Source of the DNA: CAKOTZ01 sp964489885
Lineage (GTDB): Bacteria > Bacillota > Clostridia > TANB77 > CAG-508
Length of the DNA: 64,000 bases
NCBI GenBank assembly: GCA_964489885.1
Contig: CAZAZX010000004.1
Span: 1-64,000 of the forward strand
Reading direction: 5' to 3'
Made by a program: the position numbers and the translations under genes. Of this stretch, positions 24,430 through 33,742 are shown one piece after another (position 1 is the first letter of the stretch; the number at the start of each line of letters is the position of its first letter). A model generated the notes under the pieces. It made no database searches and had not been told where the DNA came from. It saw nothing but the letters and a program-made list of their open reading frames with translations.

Positions 24430-25482
24430 ATGGAGTTAAATGAAACACCTAAGAGAACTTCTAGGAATTTTAATATAAATAATATCAGACTAGATGATTC
24501 GATTCTACCTGATAATATTAGTAGTTTTGACAATATAAAGCTTATAAATGAAAAAAATATAGAAATCAATAATATTATTAAAGATTTTATTCCAACTTAT
24601 GGATTAGGAAATGATTTAACAAACTATATTAAATCAAATTCAAATAAAAACATAAATATTAATATAACAAATTCAATAAATGAAGATGCCCAAATTATAT
24701 TTGAATTTGATGAAAATAATAAAGAATTATTAGAAAATATAGAAATAGTTGCACAAAAAGGAGTAAAAGCAACTATTATATTAAAGTATACAAATAAAAA
24801 AGATATTAAATACTTTCATGCAGGTTTGTTACATTTAATAGCAGAAGAAAATTCTAATATAGATATAATAATTGTAAATTTATTAAATAACTTATCTTAT
24901 AATTTATTTAGTATAGAAAATAAACTTTCAAAATCCGCTAAAGTAAACTACTATATTGTAGATTTTGGTGGAAAACAAAGTGTTACAAATTACTATACTA
25001 ATTTACTAGGTGATTATTCTGAAAATACGGTTAATACTATTTATCTCGGAAATAATGAACAAATTTTTGACTTAAACTATATAACTGAATTAAGAGGAAT
25101 GAAAACAAGGATAAAAATGGATGTACAAGGGGCTCTAAATGATAATAGTAAAAAACATTTTAAAGGTAGTATTGATTTTAAAAAAGGCTCAAAAAAAGCT
25201 ATTGGTGATGAAACAGAAAGTTGTATGCTTTTATCAGATGAGGCAAAGTCAATTTCACTTCCAATGCTTTTGTGTTCAGAAGAAGATGTTGAAGGAAATC
25301 ATTCATGTAGTGCTGGAAAAATAGATTCAAAGGAATTATTCTATATACAAAGTAGAGGATTTGAATTAAAAGAAACTATGAAATTAATGGTTATCGCTAA
25401 ATTTAACAAAATTCTTGAAAACATAACTAATGAAGATTTAAAACAAGAAATTTTAAATCAGATTGATACTAGAATAAATTAA
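24430..25482 (+). CDS. sufD: SufD, partner of SufB in the SUF scaffold
   Basis: This 350-aa protein is shorter and more divergent than SufB. The C-terminal SufBD core is clear: beta-helix repeats, GALNDNSKKHFKGSIDFKKG, the SDEAKSISLPMLLCSEEDVEGNHSCS region (in two parts), and ELFYIQSRGF. The His in GNHSC fits the conserved SufD position near the cluster site. AGAAAGGA lies before the ATG, 17 bases after sufB. It forms the SufBC2D complex with the two preceding products. Confidence 0.92.
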   Translation: MELNETPKRTSRNFNINNIRLDDSILPDNISSFDNIKLINEKNIEINNIIKDFIPTYGLGNDLTNYIKSNSNKNININITNSINEDAQIIFEFDENNKELLENIEIVAQKGVKATIILKYTNKKDIKYFHAGLLHLIAEENSNIDIIIVNLLNNLSYNLFSIENKLSKSAKVNYYIVDFGGKQSVTNYYTNLLGDYSENTVNTIYLGNNEQIFDLNYITELRGMKTRIKMDVQGALNDNSKKHFKGSIDFKKGSKKAIGDETESCMLLSDEAKSISLPMLLCSEEDVEGNHSCSAGKIDSKELFYIQSRGFELKETMKLMVIAKFNKILENITNEDLKQEILNQIDTRIN

Positions 25483-25503
25483 CTAAAGGAAAGAGGTTTT
25501 TTT

Positions 25504-26724
25504 ATGAAGTCTGAAGAAATTAGAAGGGATTTTCCCTTATTAGTGAATGGTAATTTAACATATTTAGATAATGGAGCAACAACTCAAAAGCCTATACAAG
25601 TAATTAATAAATTAGAAGAATTTTATGAAAAACATAATGCAAATCCACATAGAGGAGCATATAAACTAAGCATAGAAGCTACGAAATTATACGAAAATGC
25701 TAGAGCAAAAGTTGCAAAGTTTATAAATGCAAAACATAATGAAGAAATTATTTTTTCTAAAAATTCTACTGAAAGTTTAAATTTACTAGCATATTCTTAT
25801 GGTATGGAAAATTTAAAGAAAGATGATGAAATAGTTATATCTATAATGGAACATCATTCTAATTTAGTTCCTTGGCAAAGGGTTGCAAAGGTAACTGGTG
25901 CATCTTTAAATTATATGTATATAAACGAGAATTATGAACTTTCTGAAGAAGAAATAAAAAAGAAAATTACAAAAAATACTAAAATTGTAAGTATAACACA
26001 GGTATCTAATGTATTAGGAACAATTAATGACGTGAAAAAAATTATAAGTTATGCTCATAAGCAAGGAGCAATTGTTATAGTTGATGCATCACAAAGTATT
26101 CCTCATATGAGAATAGATGTTCAAGACTTAAATGCTGATTTTTTAGTATTTTCAGGTCATAAAATGTTGGCTCCATTAGGTGTTGGTGTATTATATGGTA
26201 AAAGGGAATTATTAAATAATATGACACCATTTTTAATGGGTGGAGATATGATAGAATATGTGCACGAACAGGAAACGACGTTTGCACCGCTTCCAAATAA
26301 GTTTGAAGCTGGAACTCAAAATGTAGAAGGTGTAATTGGTTTAGGTGCAGCAATTGATTATATAGAAGCTTTAGGTTATGATAATATTTATAAAATGGAT
26401 ATGGCTGTATTAGAATATGCAAGAAAGGAATTATCAAAACTAGATTATCTAGAGTTATACTTTACAAATAACATTGAGCATCATTCGGCGGTAATTTCTT
26501 TTAACATAAAGGGAATACATCCACATGATGTAGCAAGCATTTTAGATTCTAATAATGTTTGTATACGTTCAGGAAATCACTGTGCGCAACCTTTGTTGCG
26601 TTATTTAAACATAGATTCAACATGTAGAGCAAGTTTTTATTTTTATAATACCAGAGAAGATGTAGATAAGTTAATAGAGGCAATAGAAAAAGCTTATGCA
26701 ATGTTTAAAAAATATATAAAATAA
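25504..26724 (+). CDS. sufS: SufS cysteine desulfurase
   Basis: This 406-aa PLP enzyme takes sulfur from L-cysteine for cluster assembly and tRNA thiolation. The PLP lysine is in FSGHKMLAPLG near residue 222. The active Cys sits in RSGNHCAQPLL near residue 360. The N-terminal LVNGNLTYLDNGATTQKP (in two parts) and the NPHRGAYKLS block are typical of SufS rather than NifS/IscS. AAGGAAAGAGG precedes the ATG. It passes its persulfide to SufU, whose gene follows after 30 bases. Confidence 0.95.
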   Translation: MKSEEIRRDFPLLVNGNLTYLDNGATTQKPIQVINKLEEFYEKHNANPHRGAYKLSIEATKLYENARAKVAKFINAKHNEEIIFSKNSTESLNLLAYSYGMENLKKDDEIVISIMEHHSNLVPWQRVAKVTGASLNYMYINENYELSEEEIKKKITKNTKIVSITQVSNVLGTINDVKKIISYAHKQGAIVIVDASQSIPHMRIDVQDLNADFLVFSGHKMLAPLGVGVLYGKRELLNNMTPFLMGGDMIEYVHEQETTFAPLPNKFEAGTQNVEGVIGLGAAIDYIEALGYDNIYKMDMAVLEYARKELSKLDYLELYFTNNIEHHSAVISFNIKGIHPHDVASILDSNNVCIRSGNHCAQPLLRYLNIDSTCRASFYFYNTREDVDKLIEAIEKAYAMFKKYIK

Positions 26725-26754
26725 TTTCTTATTTGTTCTAGGGAGGAAATTTTT

Positions 26755-27181
26755 ATGGATGACATTTATAATGAATTGATTATGGAACATAGTATGAATT
26801 CATATAATAAAAAGAAACTTGAAAAAGCTGATTTTTGTGAATTAGGGCATAATCCTAATTGTGGTGATGAAATTACAATAGAATTAAAATTAAATGGCAA
26901 TGTAATTGAAGATATAGGATTTTCTGGGCATGGTTGTGCTATTTCTCAAGCTTCAACATCAATTATGATTGATACTTTGAAGGGAAAGACTGTTGAGGAA
27001 GCAAAAGAAATTATTGAAACTTTTATACGTATGATAAAAAGAGAAACTACAGATGAAAATGAATTAGGAAAATTGGAAGATGCTATTGCATTTAAAAATG
27101 TGTCAAATATGCCAGCAAGGGTTAAATGTGCACTCCTTGCATGGCATACAATGGAAAATATTTTAAAAGAAGGAAAAAAGG

Positions 27182-27192
<11 letters not shown>
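26755..27192 (+). CDS. sufU: SufU, zinc-dependent sulfur acceptor for SufS
   Basis: This 145-aa protein has the conserved residues Cys36 and Asp38 (NPNCGD), Cys61 (GHGCAIS) and Cys125 (RVKCALLAW), which bind zinc and accept sulfur from SufS. The 18 or so extra residues that separate SufU from IscU are present in the region around ETFIRMIKRETTDENE. AGGGAGG lies before the ATG. Its stop overlaps mnmA by 11 bases, linking cluster assembly and tRNA thiolation in one transcript. Confidence 0.93.
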
Positions 27193-28234
<1,042 letters not shown>

Positions 28235-28236
28235 TA

Positions 28237-28267
28237 TAGAAGCGGTTTTATACTGCTTCTTTTTTTA
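28237..28267 (+). terminator. Terminator of the suf-mnmA operon
   Basis: A 9-bp stem with one G-T pair (28237-28245 with 28251-28259) and a run of eight T. Confidence 0.85.
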
Positions 28268-28356
28268 CATATAATAGCACATTAATTAACATAATTTAAT
28301 AAAATATTAAGAGAAAATATAATTTTTCTTAATTCAAAAGCAGAGGAGGGAAGATA

Positions 28357-28932
28357 ATGCTAAAGGGTAAAAGAATAGGTTTTTGTATAACTGGTTCTTT
28401 TTGTACATTTCAACTTGTTATTCCTCAAATTAAAAAATTAGTAGATGAAGGAGCAATAGTTTTACCTATTATGTCCTTTAATAGTTATGAATTAGATACT
28501 AAATTTGGAAAGGCTGAAGATTTTATTAAAGAAATCGAAAGTATAACTTCTAATAAGATTATTCATACTATACAAGAAGCTGAACCAATTGGACCAAAAC
28601 ATTTAACGGATTTAATGGTAGTTGTTCCTTGCTCAGGAAACACAATAGCAAAACTTGCTAACGGCATAAATGATACACCTGTTTTAATGGCAGTAAAGTC
28701 ACACTTAAGAAATGGCAATAATGTTGTTATTGGTATTTCTACAAATGATGGGTTAGCTGCAAGTGCATCTAATATTGGTACTCTACTAAATAGAAATCAT
28801 TATTATTTTGTTCCTTTTAGACAAGATAACCCAATTACAAAACCACGCTCTATTGTATTTGACCCTGATTTAATTACCAAAACAATAAATGGTGCACTTA
28901 ATAATGAACAAATTCAGCCTATATTATTATGA
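28357..28932 (+). CDS. spoVFB: Dipicolinate synthase subunit B (SpoVFB)
   Basis: This 191-aa flavoprotein-type subunit helps make dipicolinic acid, the calcium-chelating compound of the spore core. Typical sequence: GKRIGFCITGSFCTFQLVIP at the start (P-loop-like flavin fold), VVVPCSGNTIAKLANGINDTPV near residue 88 (in two parts), and NRNHYYFVPFRQDNP. AGAGGAGGG precedes the ATG. Subunit A (SpoVFA) is normally next to it but is not found in this window. Expression should be limited to the mother cell late in sporulation. Confidence 0.9.
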   Translation: MLKGKRIGFCITGSFCTFQLVIPQIKKLVDEGAIVLPIMSFNSYELDTKFGKAEDFIKEIESITSNKIIHTIQEAEPIGPKHLTDLMVVVPCSGNTIAKLANGINDTPVLMAVKSHLRNGNNVVIGISTNDGLAASASNIGTLLNRNHYYFVPFRQDNPITKPRSIVFDPDLITKTINGALNNEQIQPILL

Positions 28933-28966
28933 ATATGAATTTTCATTATTTTTTTTAAAATACCTC

Positions 28967-29018
28967 TTGACAGAACACACGTTCGGTTATATAATTCATT
29001 TATCAAAACAATTGTTCG
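28967..29018 (+). promoter_or_regulatory. SOS-controlled consensus promoter of the YneA-like gene
   Basis: TTGACA-N17-TATAAT (28967-28995) has a LexA box, AGAACACACGTTCG at 28972-28985, inside its spacer (13 of 14 positions). A second box, AAAAC-AATT-GTTCG, lies at 29005-29018, between the -10 and the ribosome binding site. A strong promoter closed by two operators should be tightly off until DNA damage. Confidence 0.8.
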
Positions 29019-29036
29019 TGTTTGGAGGTAGATAGT

Positions 29037-29339
29037 TTGAAAATAGTTAATATTAGAAAATTTGTTAGAGGTATGATATTAACAATTAGTTTATTTTTAT
29101 TGTTTACAATTTCTATAAGTAACAATAATATAAGTTTCTCAAAAGAAGATATTTCATATAAAGAAATTTATACTTCTAGTGGAGATACTTTATGGGGATT
29201 AGCGAAAAGAGAAGCCGAAAACAATAAATATTATTCAAATAAAGATTTAAGATTTATAATTAAAGATATAAAAAAGATTAATAAATTAAATACTTCAGAA
29301 TTAAATGTAGGTCAAAAATTGATTATACCAATTATATAA
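29037..29339 (+). CDS. YneA-like SOS cell-division inhibitor with LysM domain
   Basis: This 100-aa protein has one N-terminal membrane helix (about residues 12-30) and a C-terminal LysM domain (about 47-99: EIYTSSGDTLWGLAKRE, then LNVGQKLIIP). This is the layout of YneA of Bacillus, an SOS-induced protein that halts septation. The two LexA boxes over its promoter support the assignment, although overall similarity could not be measured. The TTG start at 29037 has GGAGG 8 bases upstream. LexA itself, which is divergent from yneA in Bacillus, is not in the window. Confidence 0.75.
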   Translation: MKIVNIRKFVRGMILTISLFLLFTISISNNNISFSKEDISYKEIYTSSGDTLWGLAKREAENNKYYSNKDLRFIIKDIKKINKLNTSELNVGQKLIIPII

Positions 29340-29340
29340 A

Positions 29341-29376
29341 TAAGAACCCAACTCACCTTGTTATTTTGCAATAAAA
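29341..29376 (-). repeat. Palindromic repeat family B, copy 3 (inverted)
   Basis: Read on the minus strand, TTTTATTGCAAAATAACAAG followed by GTGAGTTGGGTTCTTATT matches the copy at 1815 closely. It lies between the convergent YneA-like and Xer genes. Confidence 0.65.
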
Positions 29377-29423
29377 ACAAAGAAGAATAAATTTGAAGTG
29401 AATTATTATCATTTTTCTTCAAT

Positions 29424-30425
29424 TTATTTTTCTTTACTTTTTAATTTATTTGGATCTGCTAAAGGATTGCTTTCAACAGCCTCTCTAACTAATTCATTAT
29501 CAACGTGCGTATATATTTCAGTAGTAGCAATGGTTTCATGTCCTAGTAGCTCTTGAAGGGCTCTTATATCAACTTTTCCATATTTATACATCAAAGTCGC
29601 TGCCGTGTGTCTTAATTTATGTACAGAATACTTATTTGTATCTAAATTAGCTTTCATAAGCTCATTTTTTACAATCATTTGAACAGTTCTATTGCTGATT
29701 CTTTCTAATCTTTCACTAAGAAATAGAGCATCCTTAGAATCATGCTTAATTTTATCATGTGGTCTGACTTTAAGATAATTATTTATGGCATCAATACATG
29801 AATCATTCAAATATATAGTTCTTTCTTTATTACCTTTACCAATAACATTTAGTTTTTTTTCTTCAAAGTTAATATGTGAAATGTTTATATTAACAAGCTC
29901 AGATAAACGCATACCGCAGTTTAAAAACAATGTAACCATAGCATAATCTCGTTCTTTATTGCGATTTTTTTCGTCAGTTGAAATTGTATTCAAAAGTTTT
30001 TTACTATCTTCTAATGTTAAGTATTTAGGAATACGCTTATCTAATTTTGGAGTTTCAAGGTTTTGAGCAGGATTTATTTCTATTAAATTAGCTTTTGCGG
30101 TTAAGTAATTAAAAAAAGTTTTGATACTTGATACTTTTCTTGAACGAGTAGCAGCCTTACTATTTTTATTCCTTGTTAAATATGCTAAATATGCATGTAA
30201 ATCATTTAAAGTAATTTTTTTTATAGTATCTAACGACATATTCCTAATAACAATTTTATTAAAATCTTTTTCATCTGTTAAATGAAAATGAAATTGAATA
30301 AATTTCAAAAAGTTTGTTAAGTCATAATTATATTCTTTTACAGTGTTTGGAGATTTATTTAATATTGTTTCTATATAATCTAAAAATGAATTTAAAAAAT
30401 ATGGGTTATTGTCCGTATTTATCAT
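29424..30425 (-). CDS. Tyrosine recombinase (XerC/D-like)
   Basis: This 333-aa site-specific recombinase has a core-binding N-terminal domain and a catalytic C-terminal domain. It has GMRLSELVNI (first Arg), HKLRHTAATLMY (His and second Arg), LLGHETIATTEIYTHV (His and nucleophilic Tyr). It is most like chromosomal Xer proteins that resolve dimers, but a second, more standard XerD is at 52500. The ATG at 30425 is preceded by AAAGGAAGG; the longer frame upstream has no site. It is divergent from tyrS. No attachment site or mobile element is visible nearby. Confidence 0.88.
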   Translation of the reverse strand: MINTDNNPYFLNSFLDYIETILNKSPNTVKEYNYDLTNFLKFIQFHFHLTDEKDFNKIVIRNMSLDTIKKITLNDLHAYLAYLTRNKNSKAATRSRKVSSIKTFFNYLTAKANLIEINPAQNLETPKLDKRIPKYLTLEDSKKLLNTISTDEKNRNKERDYAMVTLFLNCGMRLSELVNINISHINFEEKKLNVIGKGNKERTIYLNDSCIDAINNYLKVRPHDKIKHDSKDALFLSERLERISNRTVQMIVKNELMKANLDTNKYSVHKLRHTAATLMYKYGKVDIRALQELLGHETIATTEIYTHVDNELVREAVESNPLADPNKLKSKEK

Positions 30426-30477
30426 ATATAATGCCTTCCTTTCAAAAGTAATTATATCATAAAAAAATAAAAAATAC

Positions 30478-30506
30478 TTGAAATCCAAATAAAAACATAA
30501 TATAAT
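30478..30506 (+). promoter_or_regulatory. Promoter of the tyrS T-box transcript
   Basis: TTGAAA-N17-TATAAT; the leader RNA would start near 30513, just before stem I of the T-box. Confidence 0.65.
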
Positions 30507-30512
30507 ACATAC

Positions 30513-30741
30513 AATAAAATTTAATTATGTTGTAAAAAGAAAATTAGTAGTATTTTTATAGTTACATTTATAGAGAAACAGTGGTTGGTGTAAACTGTTA
30601 GTATATAAAATTACGAATTACATTTCTTATAGTAATTAACGTTGGCAACGAATAGCTATAAATGAAGGCATATTATATATGTAAATAAAGGTGGTACCAC
30701 GAGTTAAATCGTCCTTTTTAGGGGTGTTTTAACTCTTTTTT
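30513..30741 (+). promoter_or_regulatory. T-box riboswitch of tyrS
   Basis: The leader has the T-box signature AAAGGTGGTACCACG at 30688-30702 and a stem I with the conserved GGTTGGTG loop near 30583. It ends in a terminator stem, GAGTTAAA (30701-30708) with TTTAACTC (30728-30735) and a T-run. A TAC triplet at 30612-30614 is the likely specifier for tyrosine. Uncharged tRNA-Tyr binding favours the antiterminator and lets tyrS be transcribed. Confidence 0.88.
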
Positions 30742-30778
30742 ATGCAATAAATTAAGATAATAAAGGGAGGATTTTAAA

Positions 30779-32002
30779 ATGACGTTTTATGAAGAATTAA
30801 AATGGAGAGGATTAATAAAGGATATTTCTAGTCCTGAGTTAGAACAAAAATTAAATGAAGGAGGATTAACTTTTTATATAGGAACAGATCCTACAGCAGA
30901 TAGTCTACATGTTGGCCATTTATCAAGCTTTTTAATTTCTAAAAGAATGAAAGATGCAGGACATACCCCAATTTTATTAGTTGGTGGGGGAACTGGAATG
31001 ATTGGGGACCCAAGACCAACAACTGAAAGAGCAATGATTTCAAAAGAACAAGTTATGCATAATTATGAATGCCTAAAAAAACAAGCTGAAGATTTTTTTG
31101 GCTTTGAAGTTGTAAACAACTATGATTGGATTAAGGATATTAATGTTTTAGATTTTTTAAGAGATTATGGCAAATTTTTTAATATTAATTATATGATAGA
31201 TAAGGATATAATTAGGAGAAGATTAGATTCTGGAATTACATATACAGAATTTTCATATATGATTTTACAGGCTATTGACTTTAAACATTTGCATGAAACA
31301 AAGGGAGTAAATCTACAATGTGCAGGTTCTGACCAATGGGGAAACATTACAGCAGGAATTGACTTAATAAGAAAATCAACAGGCGATGAAGTTTATGGAT
31401 TTACTATGCCACTTGTTACTGATTCTCAAGGCAAAAAATTTGGTAAAAGCGAAGGAAATGCAGTATGGTTAGATAAGAATAAAACATCAAGCTATAAATT
31501 ATATCAATTTTTCATTAATGTTGAAGATTCAATGGTTATAGACTATTTAAAAATTTATACTTTTTTATCTAAGGAAGAAATTGAGGAGTACGAAAGAAAG
31601 AACAATGAGCACCCTGAATTAAGAGAAGCACATAAAGCACTAGCAAGAGAAATTATTACCTTTCTACATGGCAAAGAAGAGTATGAAAAGGCTGTTAAAC
31701 TTACAGAGAATTTATTTAACAATAAATTTAATGAAATGTCTAAAGAAGATATAGAAGATGTATTTGAAAATCAAGACATTAAGGCAGTTGAAAGTAATAT
31801 AAATGTAGTAGATTTTATTACTAATATTGGAGCTGTAAAAAGTAAAAGAGAAGCAAGAGAATTTATCAGCAATGGTGCGATTTCCATTAATGGAAATAAG
31901 ATTAACAATACAGAATTAACTGTAACAGATGATATGTTTGTTGATAATACTTATATTGTAATAAAGAGAGGAAAGAAAAATTATTTCATTGGGAAAAAAT
32001 AA
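30779..32002 (+). CDS. tyrS: Tyrosyl-tRNA synthetase
   Basis: This 407-aa class I enzyme charges tRNA-Tyr. The HIGH motif appears as HVGH (residues 44-47) and the KMSKS loop as KFGKS near residue 229. YIGTDPTADSLH and the QCAGSDQWGNITAGIDLIR block shape the tyrosine pocket. The C-terminal S4 RNA-binding domain is at about residues 340-405 (KSKREAREFISNGAISING). The length is normal for bacterial TyrS. Expression is controlled by the T-box leader directly upstream. Confidence 0.96.
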   Translation: MTFYEELKWRGLIKDISSPELEQKLNEGGLTFYIGTDPTADSLHVGHLSSFLISKRMKDAGHTPILLVGGGTGMIGDPRPTTERAMISKEQVMHNYECLKKQAEDFFGFEVVNNYDWIKDINVLDFLRDYGKFFNINYMIDKDIIRRRLDSGITYTEFSYMILQAIDFKHLHETKGVNLQCAGSDQWGNITAGIDLIRKSTGDEVYGFTMPLVTDSQGKKFGKSEGNAVWLDKNKTSSYKLYQFFINVEDSMVIDYLKIYTFLSKEEIEEYERKNNEHPELREAHKALAREIITFLHGKEEYEKAVKLTENLFNNKFNEMSKEDIEDVFENQDIKAVESNINVVDFITNIGAVKSKREAREFISNGAISINGNKINNTELTVTDDMFVDNTYIVIKRGKKNYFIGKK

Positions 32003-32102
32003 TGTTTTAATGAAAAAATTATATGATTTGTAGATTTTTGCATTTTATAATGCTTTTTAAATAAAATTATAGAAAGAAAAAATAGTTAAGAAGGAGGAAT
32101 CA

Positions 32103-33011
32103 ATGGAATATTTAATTAATGGAATTAGAGGTTTTTGTATGGCATTAGCTGATAGTGTGCCAGGTGTATCAGGGGGAACAATAGCTTTTATATTGGGATT
32201 TTATGATAAATTTATAAATTCATTGGATGATTTAGTATTTGGTAATAAGGAGAAAAAGAAAAAGGCAATTTCCTTCCTTATTAAACTAGCATTAGGTTGG
32301 ATAATCGGATTTATTATTGCAACTCTAATATTAACAAGTTTATTTGAAAGTCAAATCTATAAGGTAAGTTCTGTATTTATGGGATTTATTATATTTTCTA
32401 TACCACTTATTATAAGGGAGGAAAAAAACAGCTTAAAGGGAAAGTACCAGAATTTAATTTTTACTATTATTGGTATTGCAATTGTAGCATTAATTACATA
32501 TTTTAATCCAGTATCTGGTGATGGAAATTTAGTTGATGTATCTAATTTGAATTTGGGATTAGTTTTATATGTTTTTGTTGCAGCAATGATAGCGATATCT
32601 GCTATGGTATTACCTGGAATATCTGGGTCAACATTACTTTTAATATTTGGACTTTACATACCGATTATGTCTTCTGTAAAAGAATTAATACATTTTAATT
32701 TGAATGCATTACCTGTATTAATTATATTTGGATTAGGTGTTATTACAGGAATAATACTTGTAATAAGATTAATAAAATTAGCCTTAAAAAAATATAGAAG
32801 TCAAACAATATATTGCATTATCGGACTTATGATTGGATCACTTTATGCAATTATAATGGGACCAACTACATTAAAGATACCACAATCACCAATGGATTTT
32901 GCAACATTTAGTATTATATATTTTATTATTGGCGGAATCATTGTAATAGGTTTGGAAAAGATAAAGGCAATATTGGAGAGCAAAAATATGAATGAAGTAA
33001 AATCAGAATAA
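32103..33011 (+). CDS. DUF368 (PopT-type) polyprenyl-phosphate transporter
   Basis: This 302-aa membrane protein has about eight helices. The DUF368 signature is seen twice, as expected for its inverted repeat: ADSVPGVSGGTIAFILGFYD near residue 18 and VLPGISGSTLLLIFGLY near residue 178. DUF368 proteins (PopT) have been shown to help return undecaprenyl phosphate across the membrane for cell wall synthesis. AGAAGGAGG precedes the ATG. A TetR regulator gene follows after 41 bases, possibly in the same transcript. Confidence 0.88.
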   Translation: MEYLINGIRGFCMALADSVPGVSGGTIAFILGFYDKFINSLDDLVFGNKEKKKKAISFLIKLALGWIIGFIIATLILTSLFESQIYKVSSVFMGFIIFSIPLIIREEKNSLKGKYQNLIFTIIGIAIVALITYFNPVSGDGNLVDVSNLNLGLVLYVFVAAMIAISAMVLPGISGSTLLLIFGLYIPIMSSVKELIHFNLNALPVLIIFGLGVITGIILVIRLIKLALKKYRSQTIYCIIGLMIGSLYAIIMGPTTLKIPQSPMDFATFSIIYFIIGGIIVIGLEKIKAILESKNMNEVKSE

Positions 33012-33052
33012 CTTTAATAGAAATATTTTTATATAACAAAGAGGAAAAATAT

Positions 33053-33616
33053 ATGGCAGATATTACAAAAAAAGCATTAGCTATATCATTAAAAAAATTA
33101 CTTTCTAAAAAGGAATTATCTAAAATAACTATAAAGGATATAACAGATGGCGTTGGAATAAAAAGGCAAACTTTTTACTATCATTTTGGCGATGTGTATG
33201 ATCTGATAGAATGGATATACAAAAATGAGATTATAGAACCAATTATTAAAGAAAAAGATACGTATGCAACGTGGCAACAAGGTTTTTTATTAATATTTAA
33301 ATATGTGCTGAAAAACAAGAATTTTATTAGGAATACCTATAATTCTATTAGTACAGAATATGTAGAAATGTTTATATACAAGAATACTTACGAACTCTTA
33401 AAAAATGTTGTAGAGGAAGAAGCACAAGGAATAAATGTAAAAGAAAATGATAAAGAATTTGTTGCCAAGTTTTATCAGTACGCGTTTGTAGGAGTTATAA
33501 AGGAATGGATTCAAAGTGGAATGGAAGAAAAACCAGAAGACATAATTGAAAAACTGAATAAAATCATATATGGTAATTTTAAAAGGGCATTAAACAGTTT
33601 AAAATACGATGATTGA
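33053..33616 (+). CDS. TetR/AcrR-family regulator
   Basis: This 187-aa protein has an N-terminal TetR helix-turn-helix (KITIKDITDGVGIKRQTFYYHFGDVYDLIEWIY, about residues 23-55 in two parts). Its C-terminal ligand domain is of the DhaS/TetR_C type (EFVAKFYQYAFVGVIKEWIQSGM). It lies 126 bases before the oleate hydratase gene in the same direction, so it is a good candidate regulator of that gene, perhaps sensing unsaturated fatty acids. This is inferred only from position. No clear palindrome was found in the intergenic region, although two similar ATGACGAA / ATACGACA strings occur near 33637 and 33655. Confidence 0.85.
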   Translation: MADITKKALAISLKKLLSKKELSKITIKDITDGVGIKRQTFYYHFGDVYDLIEWIYKNEIIEPIIKEKDTYATWQQGFLLIFKYVLKNKNFIRNTYNSISTEYVEMFIYKNTYELLKNVVEEEAQGINVKENDKEFVAKFYQYAFVGVIKEWIQSGMEEKPEDIIEKLNKIIYGNFKRALNSLKYDD

Positions 33617-33742
33617 AGCACATATTTTTGACAATATGACGAATTTGTAAAAAAATACGACATTACCATTAAATTGACTATTGATTAAATTAAATTTTTG
33701 TTATATATAAAACACATAAGTTTAATTTAAGGAGGAATAATT

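Noticed and set aside
29424..30425. Integrase of an integrated element
   Set aside because: No attachment repeats, tRNA target or other element genes are adjacent; it looks like a chromosomal Xer protein.
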